This document shows, in pieces, positions 1-8,178 of a DNA stretch of 47,141 nucleotides. The stretch spans positions 1-47,141 of the forward strand of contig CALJOJ010000008.1 of the NCBI GenBank assembly GCA_937981665.1. The letters run 5' to 3'. Every line of letters starts with the position of its first letter. The stretch's first letter is position 1. The translations under genes and the position numbers were made by a program. Origin of the DNA: an uncultured Rubritalea sp. GTDB taxonomy: Bacteria > Verrucomicrobiota > Verrucomicrobiia > Verrucomicrobiales > Akkermansiaceae. The notes under the pieces are model-generated. The model worked only from the letters and a program-made list of their open reading frames with translations. It was not told the DNA's origin and did not search any database.

Positions 1-1694
1 ACCTGAAAGGATCTGATGGAGAGATCGCGCTCAGACTCGGAGACAACGAACCTTTTGGCGTTATTAACGTCGGCGATACGAGCACTCTGTGTAAGTTATG
101 CGCAGAGCATGAAGAACTCATCGTCACTGAAAAGGCGTTCTCAAACTCTCTTTTCCACAATATTAATACGAAAAACTCAGGGATCAATATCTTGATTGGT
201 TCTAAGAAGTTCACCGAAGGTTGGAGCAGCTGGCGTGTAAGCACTATGGGCTTAATGAATATTGGTAAGAGTGAAGGCTCACAAATTATACAGCTCTTTG
301 GACGAGGGGTGCGCCTTAAAGGATGGGAACACTCACTTAAGCGACACAGTGCCCTCCGGGAACAAGGTATTACTTATAACCAATATCTCACCCAACTAGA
401 GACACTCAATATCTTTGGTATCCGTGCAGACTATATGGATGCCTTCAAAAAGTATCTGGAAGAGGAAGGAGTGCCAACAGAAGATAGCCAAGAGGAAATT
501 ATCATCCCAGCCATCCACAATCTAGGCACGCAAAAACTCAAAACGGTGCGTCTAAAAGACGGATTAGATTATAAACGGAATGGAGAAAAACCAATCCTCC
601 TACTGAATGAAGAACTTAAGATAGGAAAGGTTACGCTTGATTACTATCCTAGAATCCAGGCTCATATCGCCACTGGAATTCAAGACTCTGCCGGAGCCGC
701 AATGAAGAACTCAGCATGGCTTACTGAAGAGCATCTAGCCTTTATAGACTCAACAAAGCTCTTTATTGACCTTCAAAAGTTCAAAAACGAACGATCTTGG
801 TTTAACCTGAGCATCTCTAAGGGTGAGATCCTAAATATTCTCCAAGACAGTTTATGGTATGAACTTCTCATTCCTGAATCTGAGATGCGCTTTAGTGATT
901 TTGCTAAAGTTCATCGCTGGCAGAAAATCGCCTCACACCTACTCCAGAAGTATGCCGAGCGGTATTACTACGCAAAGAAAGACCAATGGGAGGCTCCACA
1001 CCGAGAATACTACAACCTATCTCTCGATGACCCTAACTTCCTCGCTGAATATAAAGTGCTCATCGATAAATCTCAAACGGTCATCATCAACCAACTAAAG
1101 GCGATTAAAGAAAAGGTAGAAGCAGGAGAGCTACCGCAAGCAGATATGACCTTCGGGCAAGGTAAGGCACTAGTGTTCGATCAGCACCTTTATCAACCAC
1201 TACTCTACTGTGAAGATGGTGAGATTATCATCAAGCCTGTGGTCCTAAACAAGGGTGAAAAAACCTTTATTGAAGACCTCAGAAAGTTCTACCAAGAGAA
1301 TGAGGGGTATTTCGGTGATAAGGAATTCTACGTTCTAAGAAATATGAGCCGAGGCCGAGGCGTTGGCTTCTTCGAGGCTGGAAACTTCTACCCAGACTTC
1401 GTTTTGTGGATCACAGACGGAAGCAACCAGCACGTATGCTTCGTTGACCCTAAAGGAATTCGAAACCTCGATGCTGACGACCCAAAAATCAATTTCTACA
1501 AAACCATTAAAACTATTGAGGCCCAATTAGCTGATCCAAACGTCCACCTTCATTCATTCATCCTCTCTGTGACACCACACCATCAGGTCAAGAAATGGGA
1601 TAGAGGGATGACCATCGAAGACTTTGCCAAAAAGAATGTATTTTTCCAAGAGGAGAAGGGGTATTTGAAGCGATTAGTGGGGAAACTGAACTGA
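1..1694 (+). CDS. Type III restriction-like DEAD/DEAH helicase, C-terminal part
   Basis: The frame is open from base 3, so this is the 3' part of a larger gene that begins before the window; the TTG at 192 is internal. The visible part starts in the second RecA-like helicase lobe. The stretch around 180-340 holds a motif V-like segment (SKKFTEGWSSWR) and a motif VI-like segment (QLFGRGVRLKG). Near the C-terminus, about 1390-1465, FYPDFVLWI followed by CFVDPKG resembles a PD-(D/E)xK nuclease core, with Asp in the D-x-K position. This order of helicase then nuclease is that of type III restriction Res subunits and related defence helicases. The methyltransferase partner would lie upstream, outside the window. 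Restriction or another phage-defence role is inferred, and no specificity can be read. Confidence 0.75.
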   Translation, partial: LKGSDGEIALRLGDNEPFGVINVGDTSTLCKLCAEHEELIVTEKAFSNSLFHNINTKNSGINILIGSKKFTEGWSSWRVSTMGLMNIGKSEGSQIIQLFGRGVRLKGWEHSLKRHSALREQGITYNQYLTQLETLNIFGIRADYMDAFKKYLEEEGVPTEDSQEEIIIPAIHNLGTQKLKTVRLKDGLDYKRNGEKPILLLNEELKIGKVTLDYYPRIQAHIATGIQDSAGAAMKNSAWLTEEHLAFIDSTKLFIDLQKFKNERSWFNLSISKGEILNILQDSLWYELLIPESEMRFSDFAKVHRWQKIASHLLQKYAERYYYAKKDQWEAPHREYYNLSLDDPNFLAEYKVLIDKSQTVIINQLKAIKEKVEAGELPQADMTFGQGKALVFDQHLYQPLLYCEDGEIIIKPVVLNKGEKTFIEDLRKFYQENEGYFGDKEFYVLRNMSRGRGVGFFEAGNFYPDFVLWITDGSNQHVCFVDPKGIRNLDADDPKINFYKTIKTIEAQLADPNVHLHSFILSVTPHHQVKKWDRGMTIEDFAKKNVFFQEEKGYLKRLVGKLN

Positions 1695-1736
1695 GGAAGT
1701 AGAGTTTATGGAATAGAAAAACTAAACCGCGATCTT

Positions 1737-1764
1737 TTTTCACATAACAATCATTATGTGAAAA
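1737..1764. terminator. AT-rich 11-bp hairpin after the helicase gene
   Basis: A perfect 11-bp inverted repeat (arms 1737-1747 and 1754-1764) has a 6-nt loop, CAATCA. It lies 43 bp after the helicase stop. It could be a weak terminator, but the stem is AT-rich and no long T run follows. Confidence 0.4.
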
Positions 1765-1805
1765 TATTTTAAGATTTCAGAGATACTTCCCCATCTTACT
1801 TTGTG

Positions 1806-1836
1806 TGCAAATTTAAAATGAGACTTTAAATTTGCA
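1806..1836. terminator. 12-bp perfect inverted repeat before the DUF4143 ATPase gene
   Basis: The arms TGCAAATTTAAA and TTTAAATTTGCA flank a 7-nt spacer, ATGAGAC, and are followed by ATTTTTATT. This could be a rho-independent terminator for the upstream gene. It lies 39 bp before the ATPase start, so it could instead be an operator. Sequence alone does not separate the two. Confidence 0.45.
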
Positions 1837-1874
1837 TTTTTATTGCAAGTGGGTAATCTGGGTGAAAATAAATT

Positions 1875-3002
1875 ATGATTACACGTAAATCCGCTAAGAA
1901 TCAGGTTCAGCAAGCTCTCGATTGGAGCCGTGCTGTGGCACTCGTGGGGCCTCGTCAATGTGGGAAAACAACTTTGGCTAGAGAATTTGTGGCTTTTGAC
2001 TCTCCAAATTATTTTGATCTTGAGGATGATGCTGACCTTGCTCGCCTGTCCAATCCATCTTTTGCCTTGAGCAAATTAGAAGGACTTGTGGTCATTGATG
2101 AGGTGCAGAGACGACCAGATCTCTTCCCTTCTCTGCGGGTTCAAATTGATCGACCTGATAATAAGGCTCAATTCTTGATATTGGGTAGTGCTTCACCTGA
2201 GTTATTAAGACAGTCATCTGAGACTTTGGCAGGAAGAATTGCTACCATTGAAATGGATGGTTTTTCATTATCAGAATTAGGTGAAAAACACCTAGATCAA
2301 TTATGGACACGAGGGGGATATCCTTTGTCTTTTCTTTCTGATTCAGATGAGCAGAGCTTATTTTGGAGAAAGAACTTCACAAGAGATTTTGTTGAGCGTG
2401 ATTTAGGTCAGCTAGGTTTTCAAATCCCGTCTGAAGCAATGGGTAGGCTGTGGAAAATGGTAGCACACTACCATGGTCAAAATATAAATGCTTCTGAGCT
2501 TTCACGATCCCTAGAAATGAGCAGCCCGACAGTGAAGCGTTATCTCGATATTCTCTCTGGTGCGTTTATGCTGCGACAGCTCCAGCCTTGGTTCGAGAAT
2601 ATTAAAAAGCGTCAGGTCAAGACACCTAAGATTTATTATAGGGATACGGGGCTTCTCCATCATCAGTTGGGGATTAAAACTCATCATGATCTTATGGGGC
2701 ATCCCAAAGTGGGAGCAAGCTGGGAAGGATTTGTGATCGAGCAAGCGATTAAGTTCTATCAACCTGATGAAGTGTATTTTTGGTCAACGCAAAGTGATGC
2801 AGAACTTGATTTACTCATTTTTAAGGACGGAAAACGGATCGGATTAGAGTGCAAGCTCACAGGAGCTCCTAAGGTGACAAAGTCTATGAGAACTGCATGT
2901 GAAATTCTCAAACTCGATGAACTAAAAGTTGTCCATACTGGGAATAAATCGTATTTTCTCGATGAGGGAATAGAAGCTATTAACCTTTCAAGCCTATTAT
3001 GA
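1875..3002 (+). CDS. AAA-family ATP-binding protein with DUF4143
   Basis: This 375-residue protein has a Walker A motif (GPRQCGKT, residues 25-32) and a Walker B motif (LVVIDEVQ, 71-78). A sensor-like ILGSAS follows near 110. The middle part (about 180-240) looks like a winged-helix segment (ELSRSLEMSSPTVKRYLDIL). The C-terminus has a nuclease-like DUF4143 tail with ELDLLI and GLECKLTG. The order and length match the AAA_14/DUF4143 family, which is common in mobile and accessory regions and whose substrate is mostly unknown. Its stop overlaps the ATG of the next gene (ATGA), so the two are probably translated together. It sits between a restriction-like gene and other accessory genes. Confidence 0.85.
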   Translation: MITRKSAKNQVQQALDWSRAVALVGPRQCGKTTLAREFVAFDSPNYFDLEDDADLARLSNPSFALSKLEGLVVIDEVQRRPDLFPSLRVQIDRPDNKAQFLILGSASPELLRQSSETLAGRIATIEMDGFSLSELGEKHLDQLWTRGGYPLSFLSDSDEQSLFWRKNFTRDFVERDLGQLGFQIPSEAMGRLWKMVAHYHGQNINASELSRSLEMSSPTVKRYLDILSGAFMLRQLQPWFENIKKRQVKTPKIYYRDTGLLHHQLGIKTHHDLMGHPKVGASWEGFVIEQAIKFYQPDEVYFWSTQSDAELDLLIFKDGKRIGLECKLTGAPKVTKSMRTACEILKLDELKVVHTGNKSYFLDEGIEAINLSSLL

Positions 3003-3379
3003 ATGAATCATTTGACCCGTTAGACTACGACTTCGTATTGCTTCCCAAGTTACAGCAACAGACTCTGGATTTTTACGAGCTTAAGAGCCATTCAGGAGCT
3101 GAGGGAATGCATGACTTCTCTCGAGTTAATGTCTATCTTTGCAAGGATGGCAACTGGGTGCATATTTGGTATGGAGCAGTAGATTCTATAGGGATGGACA
3201 TATTTTTTGAGAAAAATGGTGTCGATTTTGAACATCATGAAGAACGTCTTTTTAGAGGGTATATCATAACAAAAGACGAGGCGAATGTAATCTTGCCTGC
3301 ACTAGATTACAGGAAACTTCCACCTGTGAAATACTATATTGATGATAAGGGGAAACTGAAGAGTGAAAATCTCCCATGA
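2999..3379 (+). CDS. Hypothetical protein paired with the DUF4143 ATPase
   Basis: This 126-residue soluble protein has no signal peptide or membrane segment. It is rich in aromatic and acidic residues (WVHIWYGAVDS, YRKLPPVKYYIDDKG). I do not recognise the family. Its ATG lies inside the stop of the ATPase gene with a 4-nt overlap, which suggests co-translation and a partner role. Confidence 0.65.
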   Translation: MNESFDPLDYDFVLLPKLQQQTLDFYELKSHSGAEGMHDFSRVNVYLCKDGNWVHIWYGAVDSIGMDIFFEKNGVDFEHHEERLFRGYIITKDEANVILPALDYRKLPPVKYYIDDKGKLKSENLP

Positions 3380-3407
3380 ATTCACATAAGAGTCTGTCGG
3401 ACAGAGA

Positions 3408-3575
3408 TTATTTCTTCGGCCATTTAATCCCTTGTTGCAGGGAGTATTCTTTGATCGCACGGTAGAGAAATTCGTTTTTACCTTTTATTTTACGCTCGAA
3501 AAAATAGCGGTCTATTTCTTCATTGAGTGATTCAGGGAGCTTGGATTCATAATATCTGCATTCGGTAAAATTCAA
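3408..3575 (-). CDS. Small 55-residue ORF, possibly a relic
   Basis: In the gap between two plus-strand genes, the minus strand holds a TTG-started ORF of 55 codons. Its product is MNFTECRYYESKLPE at the start and ends KWPKK. It is charged, with a likely helical centre (SLNEEIDRYFFERKIKGKNE). The composition looks like real protein, but there is no ATG and no clear ribosome binding site. It could be a small antitoxin-like protein, a truncated gene, or the tail of a lost element. The family was not recognised. Confidence 0.35.
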   Translation of the reverse strand: MNFTECRYYESKLPESLNEEIDRYFFERKIKGKNEFLYRAIKEYSLQQGIKWPKK

Positions 3576-3607
3576 TCATTAGCTATAAAACAGATGCAAT
3601 ATGTTCT

Positions 3608-4495
3608 GTGATGTGCTCTCTTATGAGTAGGATGAATATTAAAAAAGCGACATTGAGCGAGATTACGAGAGAGGGGACTTGGATTGGACTAGGGATTGCG
3701 GGGAACCAGGCTGGGCATTTAGGTGAGGCTGGTGAGGCGGATGATTTTAAAAATATAGCTGCGGACGAGAATGCTCCCCAAGGGATGTTTCCGTGGTATA
3801 TTCCGGACCATGAGAGCTTCTTGGGGGCGTGTCCGCTTTCTAATAATGAACTGCGTCATAATGGTGAGGCTTGTTTGCAACCTGAGCCAGAGGTGGGCTT
3901 GGTGGTGGAGTTTGACTACAGTGATGAAGCTGGGAAATTATTAAACTCTATGCGTGTGATTGGTTTCACTGCTGTGAATGACTGCTCACGTAGGCTAGCT
4001 GCGGATAAGATAAGCATGAAGAAGAACTGGGGAGATCGGTCTCAGGGGATGGCTAAGAATGTGTATTTGTTAGACGATTTTGAAAATGCGAAGGGCTCTA
4101 TTTCTGAGTATAGATTAGCTTCTTATCTTAGACGTGACGGGGTGGTGTATAAGTATGGGCAGGACACTGCGGTCGTGGATTACACGTATTTTGATCATAA
4201 GCTGGTGGAGTGGATGGTGTCACAGATTAATGAGCAGAAGGATGAAGGTCCACTGGAGTCATTCACTGAGATACTAGGCGAGACTAGGCATCAGTATGGT
4301 GTGATCGCGATAGGTGCGACAGCTTACGAGGAGTTTGGCAATAGTACGGAGAAGTTTCTACGTGTGGGCGATGAGGTGTTCGTGGCGGTCTATGATAGCT
4401 CTGTGTATAGCTCTGAGAAGGTAAGTGAGATTCTTGCCGATGGAAGTGCAGCTTCGATGCCGAGTGTGATCATGCTTCATCAACATGTGGTTTAA
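3608..4495 (+). CDS. DUF5718-like protein with a fumarylacetoacetase-type fold
   Basis: The N-terminal GTWIGLGIAGNQAGHLGEAGEADDF and the later FPWYIPDHESFLGACPLS fit the DUF5718 family as I remember it. EPEVGLVVEFDY and GFTAVNDCSRR resemble the metal-binding and core motifs of fumarylacetoacetate hydrolase-like proteins. The reaction is unknown. The start is uncertain: GTG 3608, ATG 3611, ATG 3623 and ATG 3632 are all in frame. The conserved part begins after 3632, and the AGTAGG there is too close to be a good ribosome binding site. The AlkB-like gene follows 9 bp downstream. Confidence 0.65.
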   Translation: MMCSLMSRMNIKKATLSEITREGTWIGLGIAGNQAGHLGEAGEADDFKNIAADENAPQGMFPWYIPDHESFLGACPLSNNELRHNGEACLQPEPEVGLVVEFDYSDEAGKLLNSMRVIGFTAVNDCSRRLAADKISMKKNWGDRSQGMAKNVYLLDDFENAKGSISEYRLASYLRRDGVVYKYGQDTAVVDYTYFDHKLVEWMVSQINEQKDEGPLESFTEILGETRHQYGVIAIGATAYEEFGNSTEKFLRVGDEVFVAVYDSSVYSSEKVSEILADGSAASMPSVIMLHQHVV

Positions 4496-4504
4496 GAGCC
4501 GGTA

Positions 4505-5092
4505 ATGAGCTCTCTAATCAATGTTTTACCGCAGGATGGGCAGGTTTATTATCTGCCTAAATTTCTGTCCGCCGATGTGTGGGATGGTTATTTTAGGAGT
4601 CTGTTAGATTTGCCGCATTGGCGTTCTGATGTGGTGAATATGTTTGGTAATGAGATAGTGACAGCTCGGGAGGTGATCTGGTTTGGCGATGCTGAGTGTG
4701 GTTACACTTACTCAGGGAAGCGTAAGGAACCAGAGGCGTGGGATGCTAGCGTATTAGCTCTTAAGGCAATGGTAGAGGAGTGTTCGGGAGTTTCTTATAA
4801 CTCATGTCTGGCTAATCTGTATCATCATGGTGATGAGGGGATGGGCTGGCATGCTGATAATGAAAAAGAGTTAGGTAGTGAGCCTAATATAGCGGTGGTT
4901 TCGCTAGGGGCTGAGCGTAAGTTTAAGCTGAAGCACCGTGAGACGAAAGAGGTCGTAAATATCATGTTAGGGTGTGGGAGTTTATTGATTATGTCTGGTG
5001 AGTCACAGAAGTATTGGTTGCACACATTACCTGTCTCTAAGCGGGTGAAAGAGCCAAGGATTAGTCTTACCTTCAGGAAGATTATAGCGTAA
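4505..5092 (+). CDS. AlkB-like 2-oxoglutarate/Fe(II) dioxygenase
   Basis: This 195-residue protein has the AlkB pattern: the iron ligands H116 and D118 (WHADNE) with H173 (WLHTLP), and the 2-oxoglutarate-binding arginines in VKEPRISLTFR (R185, R191). LYHHGDEGMGWH and LGAERKFKLKHR match the ALKBH2/3-type bacterial branch that repairs alkylated bases in DNA or RNA by oxidative demethylation. It starts at ATG 4505, 9 bp after the previous gene. The repair role is known for the family; the substrate here is inferred. Confidence 0.88.
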   Translation: MSSLINVLPQDGQVYYLPKFLSADVWDGYFRSLLDLPHWRSDVVNMFGNEIVTAREVIWFGDAECGYTYSGKRKEPEAWDASVLALKAMVEECSGVSYNSCLANLYHHGDEGMGWHADNEKELGSEPNIAVVSLGAERKFKLKHRETKEVVNIMLGCGSLLIMSGESQKYWLHTLPVSKRVKEPRISLTFRKIIA

Positions 5093-5274
5093 GAAAGTGG
5101 TTTATTATTTCTGCAGGGTACATAAATTTCTATGTATGAGCATTTCTGCAAGTAAGATTAGGTTCACCATACTTAGTCGGCTTTTCTATGAGATAATACC
5201 GTGTTTTCTCTATATGGAGGGTCTTTCTCGCTTTACAGTTGCTCGAGATTCACTTATTTTTAATCTCTAGCGAG

Positions 5275-5625
5275 ATGATTACTAAACAAGATATAGAAAC
5301 ACTAATTGCAGAGAAGCAGGCAGGCATAAGCCGTATGCTCGAAAGGCAGAAAAGGGTGCATTTGAGAATGGCCAAGCTTGTGGAGGATAGACCTGACTGT
5401 ATCAATGATGCCTTAAATAAGGTGAGAAATAGGCTAGCGAATACTGGTCTTGCGACGAGTGACATTTACGCTAAGTGGAATGAGATTTTACTCAACTGGC
5501 CGGTGTCAAAAATAGTGAGTCTCCTCCGTGATGATAGCCCAGATACTGAGCAGTTACGTGCTTGTGCTCCATTTAGCTTTGGAAAATATGAATCAGTAGA
5601 GAGCGTTTCCTATGCCGGTAGGTAG
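5275..5625 (+). CDS. Hypothetical protein, first gene of a toxin-antitoxin-like pair
   Basis: Starting at ATG 5275, this encodes a 116-residue helical soluble protein. An in-frame TTG at 5239 would add 12 residues but looks less likely. The sequence ends in TEQLRACAPFSFGKYESV, like small proteins that sit next to nucleotidyltransferase-fold genes. It overlaps the next gene by 14 nt, so the pair is translationally coupled. A regulator or antitoxin role is inferred from the arrangement alone. Confidence 0.6.
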   Translation: MITKQDIETLIAEKQAGISRMLERQKRVHLRMAKLVEDRPDCINDALNKVRNRLANTGLATSDIYAKWNEILLNWPVSKIVSLLRDDSPDTEQLRACAPFSFGKYESVESVSYAGR

Positions 5626-6190
5626 AGAGCTTTTTGAACAAGATCTGAATCTGGCTCTTTCTGCAGCAGCTAGTGCTTACAATAGAAAACGATTTGTCAT
5701 TGTAGGTTCAGCGGCTATTTTAGCTACGTATCCTGATGCGCCGAGTTTTCTGAGATTGTCGGCAGATATTGATATGTTTCCGATACGCAAGCTTGAGGTT
5801 ACCGACTTTCAGTCTGGTGACGATAAGGTTGGTCAGGCTTCAGCATTTGAAGTTGAGCATGATTTTTACATTGAGCGACTTGGTGACTGGACAATGCTGT
5901 CTCAGCCGGAAGGTTGGTTTGAGCGCTGTGTGAAGTACAGTACTAAAGGGATAGTTCAGGGTAAGGAAGTGACCATTGATGGTTATGCTCTGAGACCACT
6001 TGATCTCGCTTATAATAAGCTAGAAGCAGGTAGAGATAAGGATTTGAACTTCGTCGGTGGGCTTATTGCTGAAAAGCTTATCAAGCTATCTGATCTTGAA
6101 GAGTTTATTAAGGTAGGTTGTCCGCATAAAGATTTACTGCCAAGTATTTCTGAGAATCTTGATAAGATTAAAGCGACTCTCAAGCAGTAG
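5612..6190 (+). CDS. Nucleotidyltransferase-like protein (DUF6036/AbiEii type)
   Basis: This 192-residue protein has the minimal nucleotidyltransferase pattern: VIVGSAAIL near residue 30 followed by SADIDMFP near 51, giving a D-x-D metal site. Later LRPLDLAYNKLEAGRDKDLNFV fits DUF6036/AbiEii-like proteins, where this region follows the active site. Such proteins are often toxins of two-gene systems or part of abortive-infection modules. The 14-nt overlap with the gene before it supports a paired system. The exact function is not proven. Confidence 0.72.
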   Translation: MPVGRELFEQDLNLALSAAASAYNRKRFVIVGSAAILATYPDAPSFLRLSADIDMFPIRKLEVTDFQSGDDKVGQASAFEVEHDFYIERLGDWTMLSQPEGWFERCVKYSTKGIVQGKEVTIDGYALRPLDLAYNKLEAGRDKDLNFVGGLIAEKLIKLSDLEEFIKVGCPHKDLLPSISENLDKIKATLKQ

Positions 6191-6215
6191 AGATATTTAG
6201 ATTGTATTTAATGCC

Positions 6216-8141
6216 TTACAGAGGCAGGTCGTAGCTTCTGCCGTCTACGCCGTCATACCAGTTGATGTAGGCTGTGTTTACTGTAGCCATTCCACCAGGA
6301 GTAGGGTAGTTACCTGTGAAGTACCAGTCACCAGATGGACCGTCGATAGATTCTTGCAGGTTCTCTATGGTTTGGAAGATGATTTCGATCTCGCCCTGCC
6401 ACTTGAGGTCATCTGGAGTGACCATGCGGCTGATCTCTGCAGAAATTTCAACTGCTGTATATGGTTCATAGATCATCTTGACCTTATTCACTCGCTCTGC
6501 GGATGGTTTATCTAGCTCAGCTTTACAGGCTTCATAGACGTCTTTGAGGAGCTGCTGGTTACCAGCTCTCTTATGTAGAGCGATGGTTGCAGCGAATGCG
6601 CAGAATTTCCCAAGCTCGGACATGTCGATGCCGTAGCAGTCTGGGTAGCGGATCTGTGGGGCAGTGGAGCAAATCGCTATCTTGCGTGGATTTGTGCGTG
6701 AGAGAATCTTAAGTATAGATTCTTTCAGAGTGGTTCCTCTGACAATAGAGTCATCGAGCATGACAAGAACGTCACCTTCCTTTACGATGCCGTAGGTGAT
6801 GTCGTAGACGTGAGACACGAGTTGAGCGCGGCCTTTTTCTTGTGAGATGAAGGTACGCATCTTTACGTCTTTGTGCGCCATCTTTTCACCCTGCGGCCAG
6901 TTCTTGAGGATAATGTTGTCGAGGAATTCCTCATCAAGATTACCGCTCTTGGCTGCTTCTAATAGTTCTTGTCTGACCTCAGTTCTACGGTGTTCACGGA
7001 GTCCTTCCATCAGGCCGTAATAAGCGGTCTCTGCTGTGTTTGGAATAAAGGAGAAGACTGCTTTATCGAAGTCTCCACCCATGGATTCAACGACTTGCTC
7101 AGAGAGCATAGCTCCCATTTTCTTACGTTCCTTGTAGATGGCTGGATCGTTTCCACGAGAGAAATAGATGCGCTCGAATGAACATGGCTTAAATTCTTTC
7201 GATGGTGTAAACTGTGAGGTACTGATTTCTCCGTGGTGATCAACTACCATCATCTCGCCAGGACTGAGTTCTTTAACTTCTGCTTGGTCTGCTTCGAAGA
7301 CAGTCATGAGAGGTACGCGCTCTGAGGCAAATGCGATGACTTCATCGTCCATATAAAAGTGGCATGGTCTGATGCCATGAGGGTCTCTCATCACGAACAT
7401 ATCGCCATTTCCTACAGCGCCAGAGATAGCGTATCCGCCATCCCAGCCTTCAGCTGCTTCAGAGACGATTTTGTGGAGATCCATTTGCTCAGATATCTTT
7501 TTAGGGATCTCTGTGCCAGGGAAGCCAGCGTCTCTAAGTGTGTGGTAGAGATCCGTGTGAGCTTCATCAAGGTGGAAGCCTACTTCTTCTAATACAGTCT
7601 GGGTGTCAGTACCGAATACTGGGTGTTGACCTCGTTCGATGAGAACTTGATTAAGCTCTCCAGCATTAGTCATATTAAAGTTTCCCTGCACCATAAGTGT
7701 GCGGGTAGGCCAGTTAGAACGGCGAAGGTATGGATGGCATGATCCTGCGTCGAAGTCACCAGAGGTTCCGTAGCGGAGATGCCCCATGAGGAGCTCACCA
7801 CCGAACTCGAAACCGTTCTTCACGCTTTCCGCGTTGGTCGCATCGATTTTACCTTTACGAGCCATCTTGTTGAAGGATTTGATCTCCTTGTTAAAGATAG
7901 TCGCTAATGCGTCTTTATTAGAATTTCTACGTCTAAAGATGTAAGGCTGGCCGATAGGCATGTCCATCTTGCAGCAACCGATACCGATGCCGTCTTGTCC
8001 ACGGTTACGCTGCTTCTCCATCATGAGGAATAGCTTATTTAGACCCCATAGCGGAGTGCCGTATTTTTCAATGTAGTAGGCGATTGGTTTACGTAGTCTT
8101 ACTACGGCTATCCCGCACTCGTGTTTGATGGAGTCACTCAT
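6216..8141 (-). CDS. purF: Amidophosphoribosyltransferase
   Basis: This enzyme makes phosphoribosylamine from PRPP and glutamine, the first committed step of purine synthesis. The N-terminal glutaminase nucleophile is Cys9 after a short propeptide (MSDSIKHE then CGIA). Glutaminase landmarks include NRGQDGIGIG and GHLRYGTSG. The PRPP-binding loop is VMLDDSIVRGTTL. At 641 residues it is much longer than the roughly 500-residue E. coli form, and similar to the long forms I associate with Bacteroidetes and PVC bacteria. It lies 37 bp downstream of purM on the same strand, which suggests one operon. Confidence 0.93.
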   Translation of the reverse strand: MSDSIKHECGIAVVRLRKPIAYYIEKYGTPLWGLNKLFLMMEKQRNRGQDGIGIGCCKMDMPIGQPYIFRRRNSNKDALATIFNKEIKSFNKMARKGKIDATNAESVKNGFEFGGELLMGHLRYGTSGDFDAGSCHPYLRRSNWPTRTLMVQGNFNMTNAGELNQVLIERGQHPVFGTDTQTVLEEVGFHLDEAHTDLYHTLRDAGFPGTEIPKKISEQMDLHKIVSEAAEGWDGGYAISGAVGNGDMFVMRDPHGIRPCHFYMDDEVIAFASERVPLMTVFEADQAEVKELSPGEMMVVDHHGEISTSQFTPSKEFKPCSFERIYFSRGNDPAIYKERKKMGAMLSEQVVESMGGDFDKAVFSFIPNTAETAYYGLMEGLREHRRTEVRQELLEAAKSGNLDEEFLDNIILKNWPQGEKMAHKDVKMRTFISQEKGRAQLVSHVYDITYGIVKEGDVLVMLDDSIVRGTTLKESILKILSRTNPRKIAICSTAPQIRYPDCYGIDMSELGKFCAFAATIALHKRAGNQQLLKDVYEACKAELDKPSAERVNKVKMIYEPYTAVEISAEISRMVTPDDLKWQGEIEIIFQTIENLQESIDGPSGDWYFTGNYPTPGGMATVNTAYINWYDGVDGRSYDLPL

Positions 8142-8178
8142 GGTTCGTAATGAAGTTAAGAAGTGTTAGAGAGGAATG

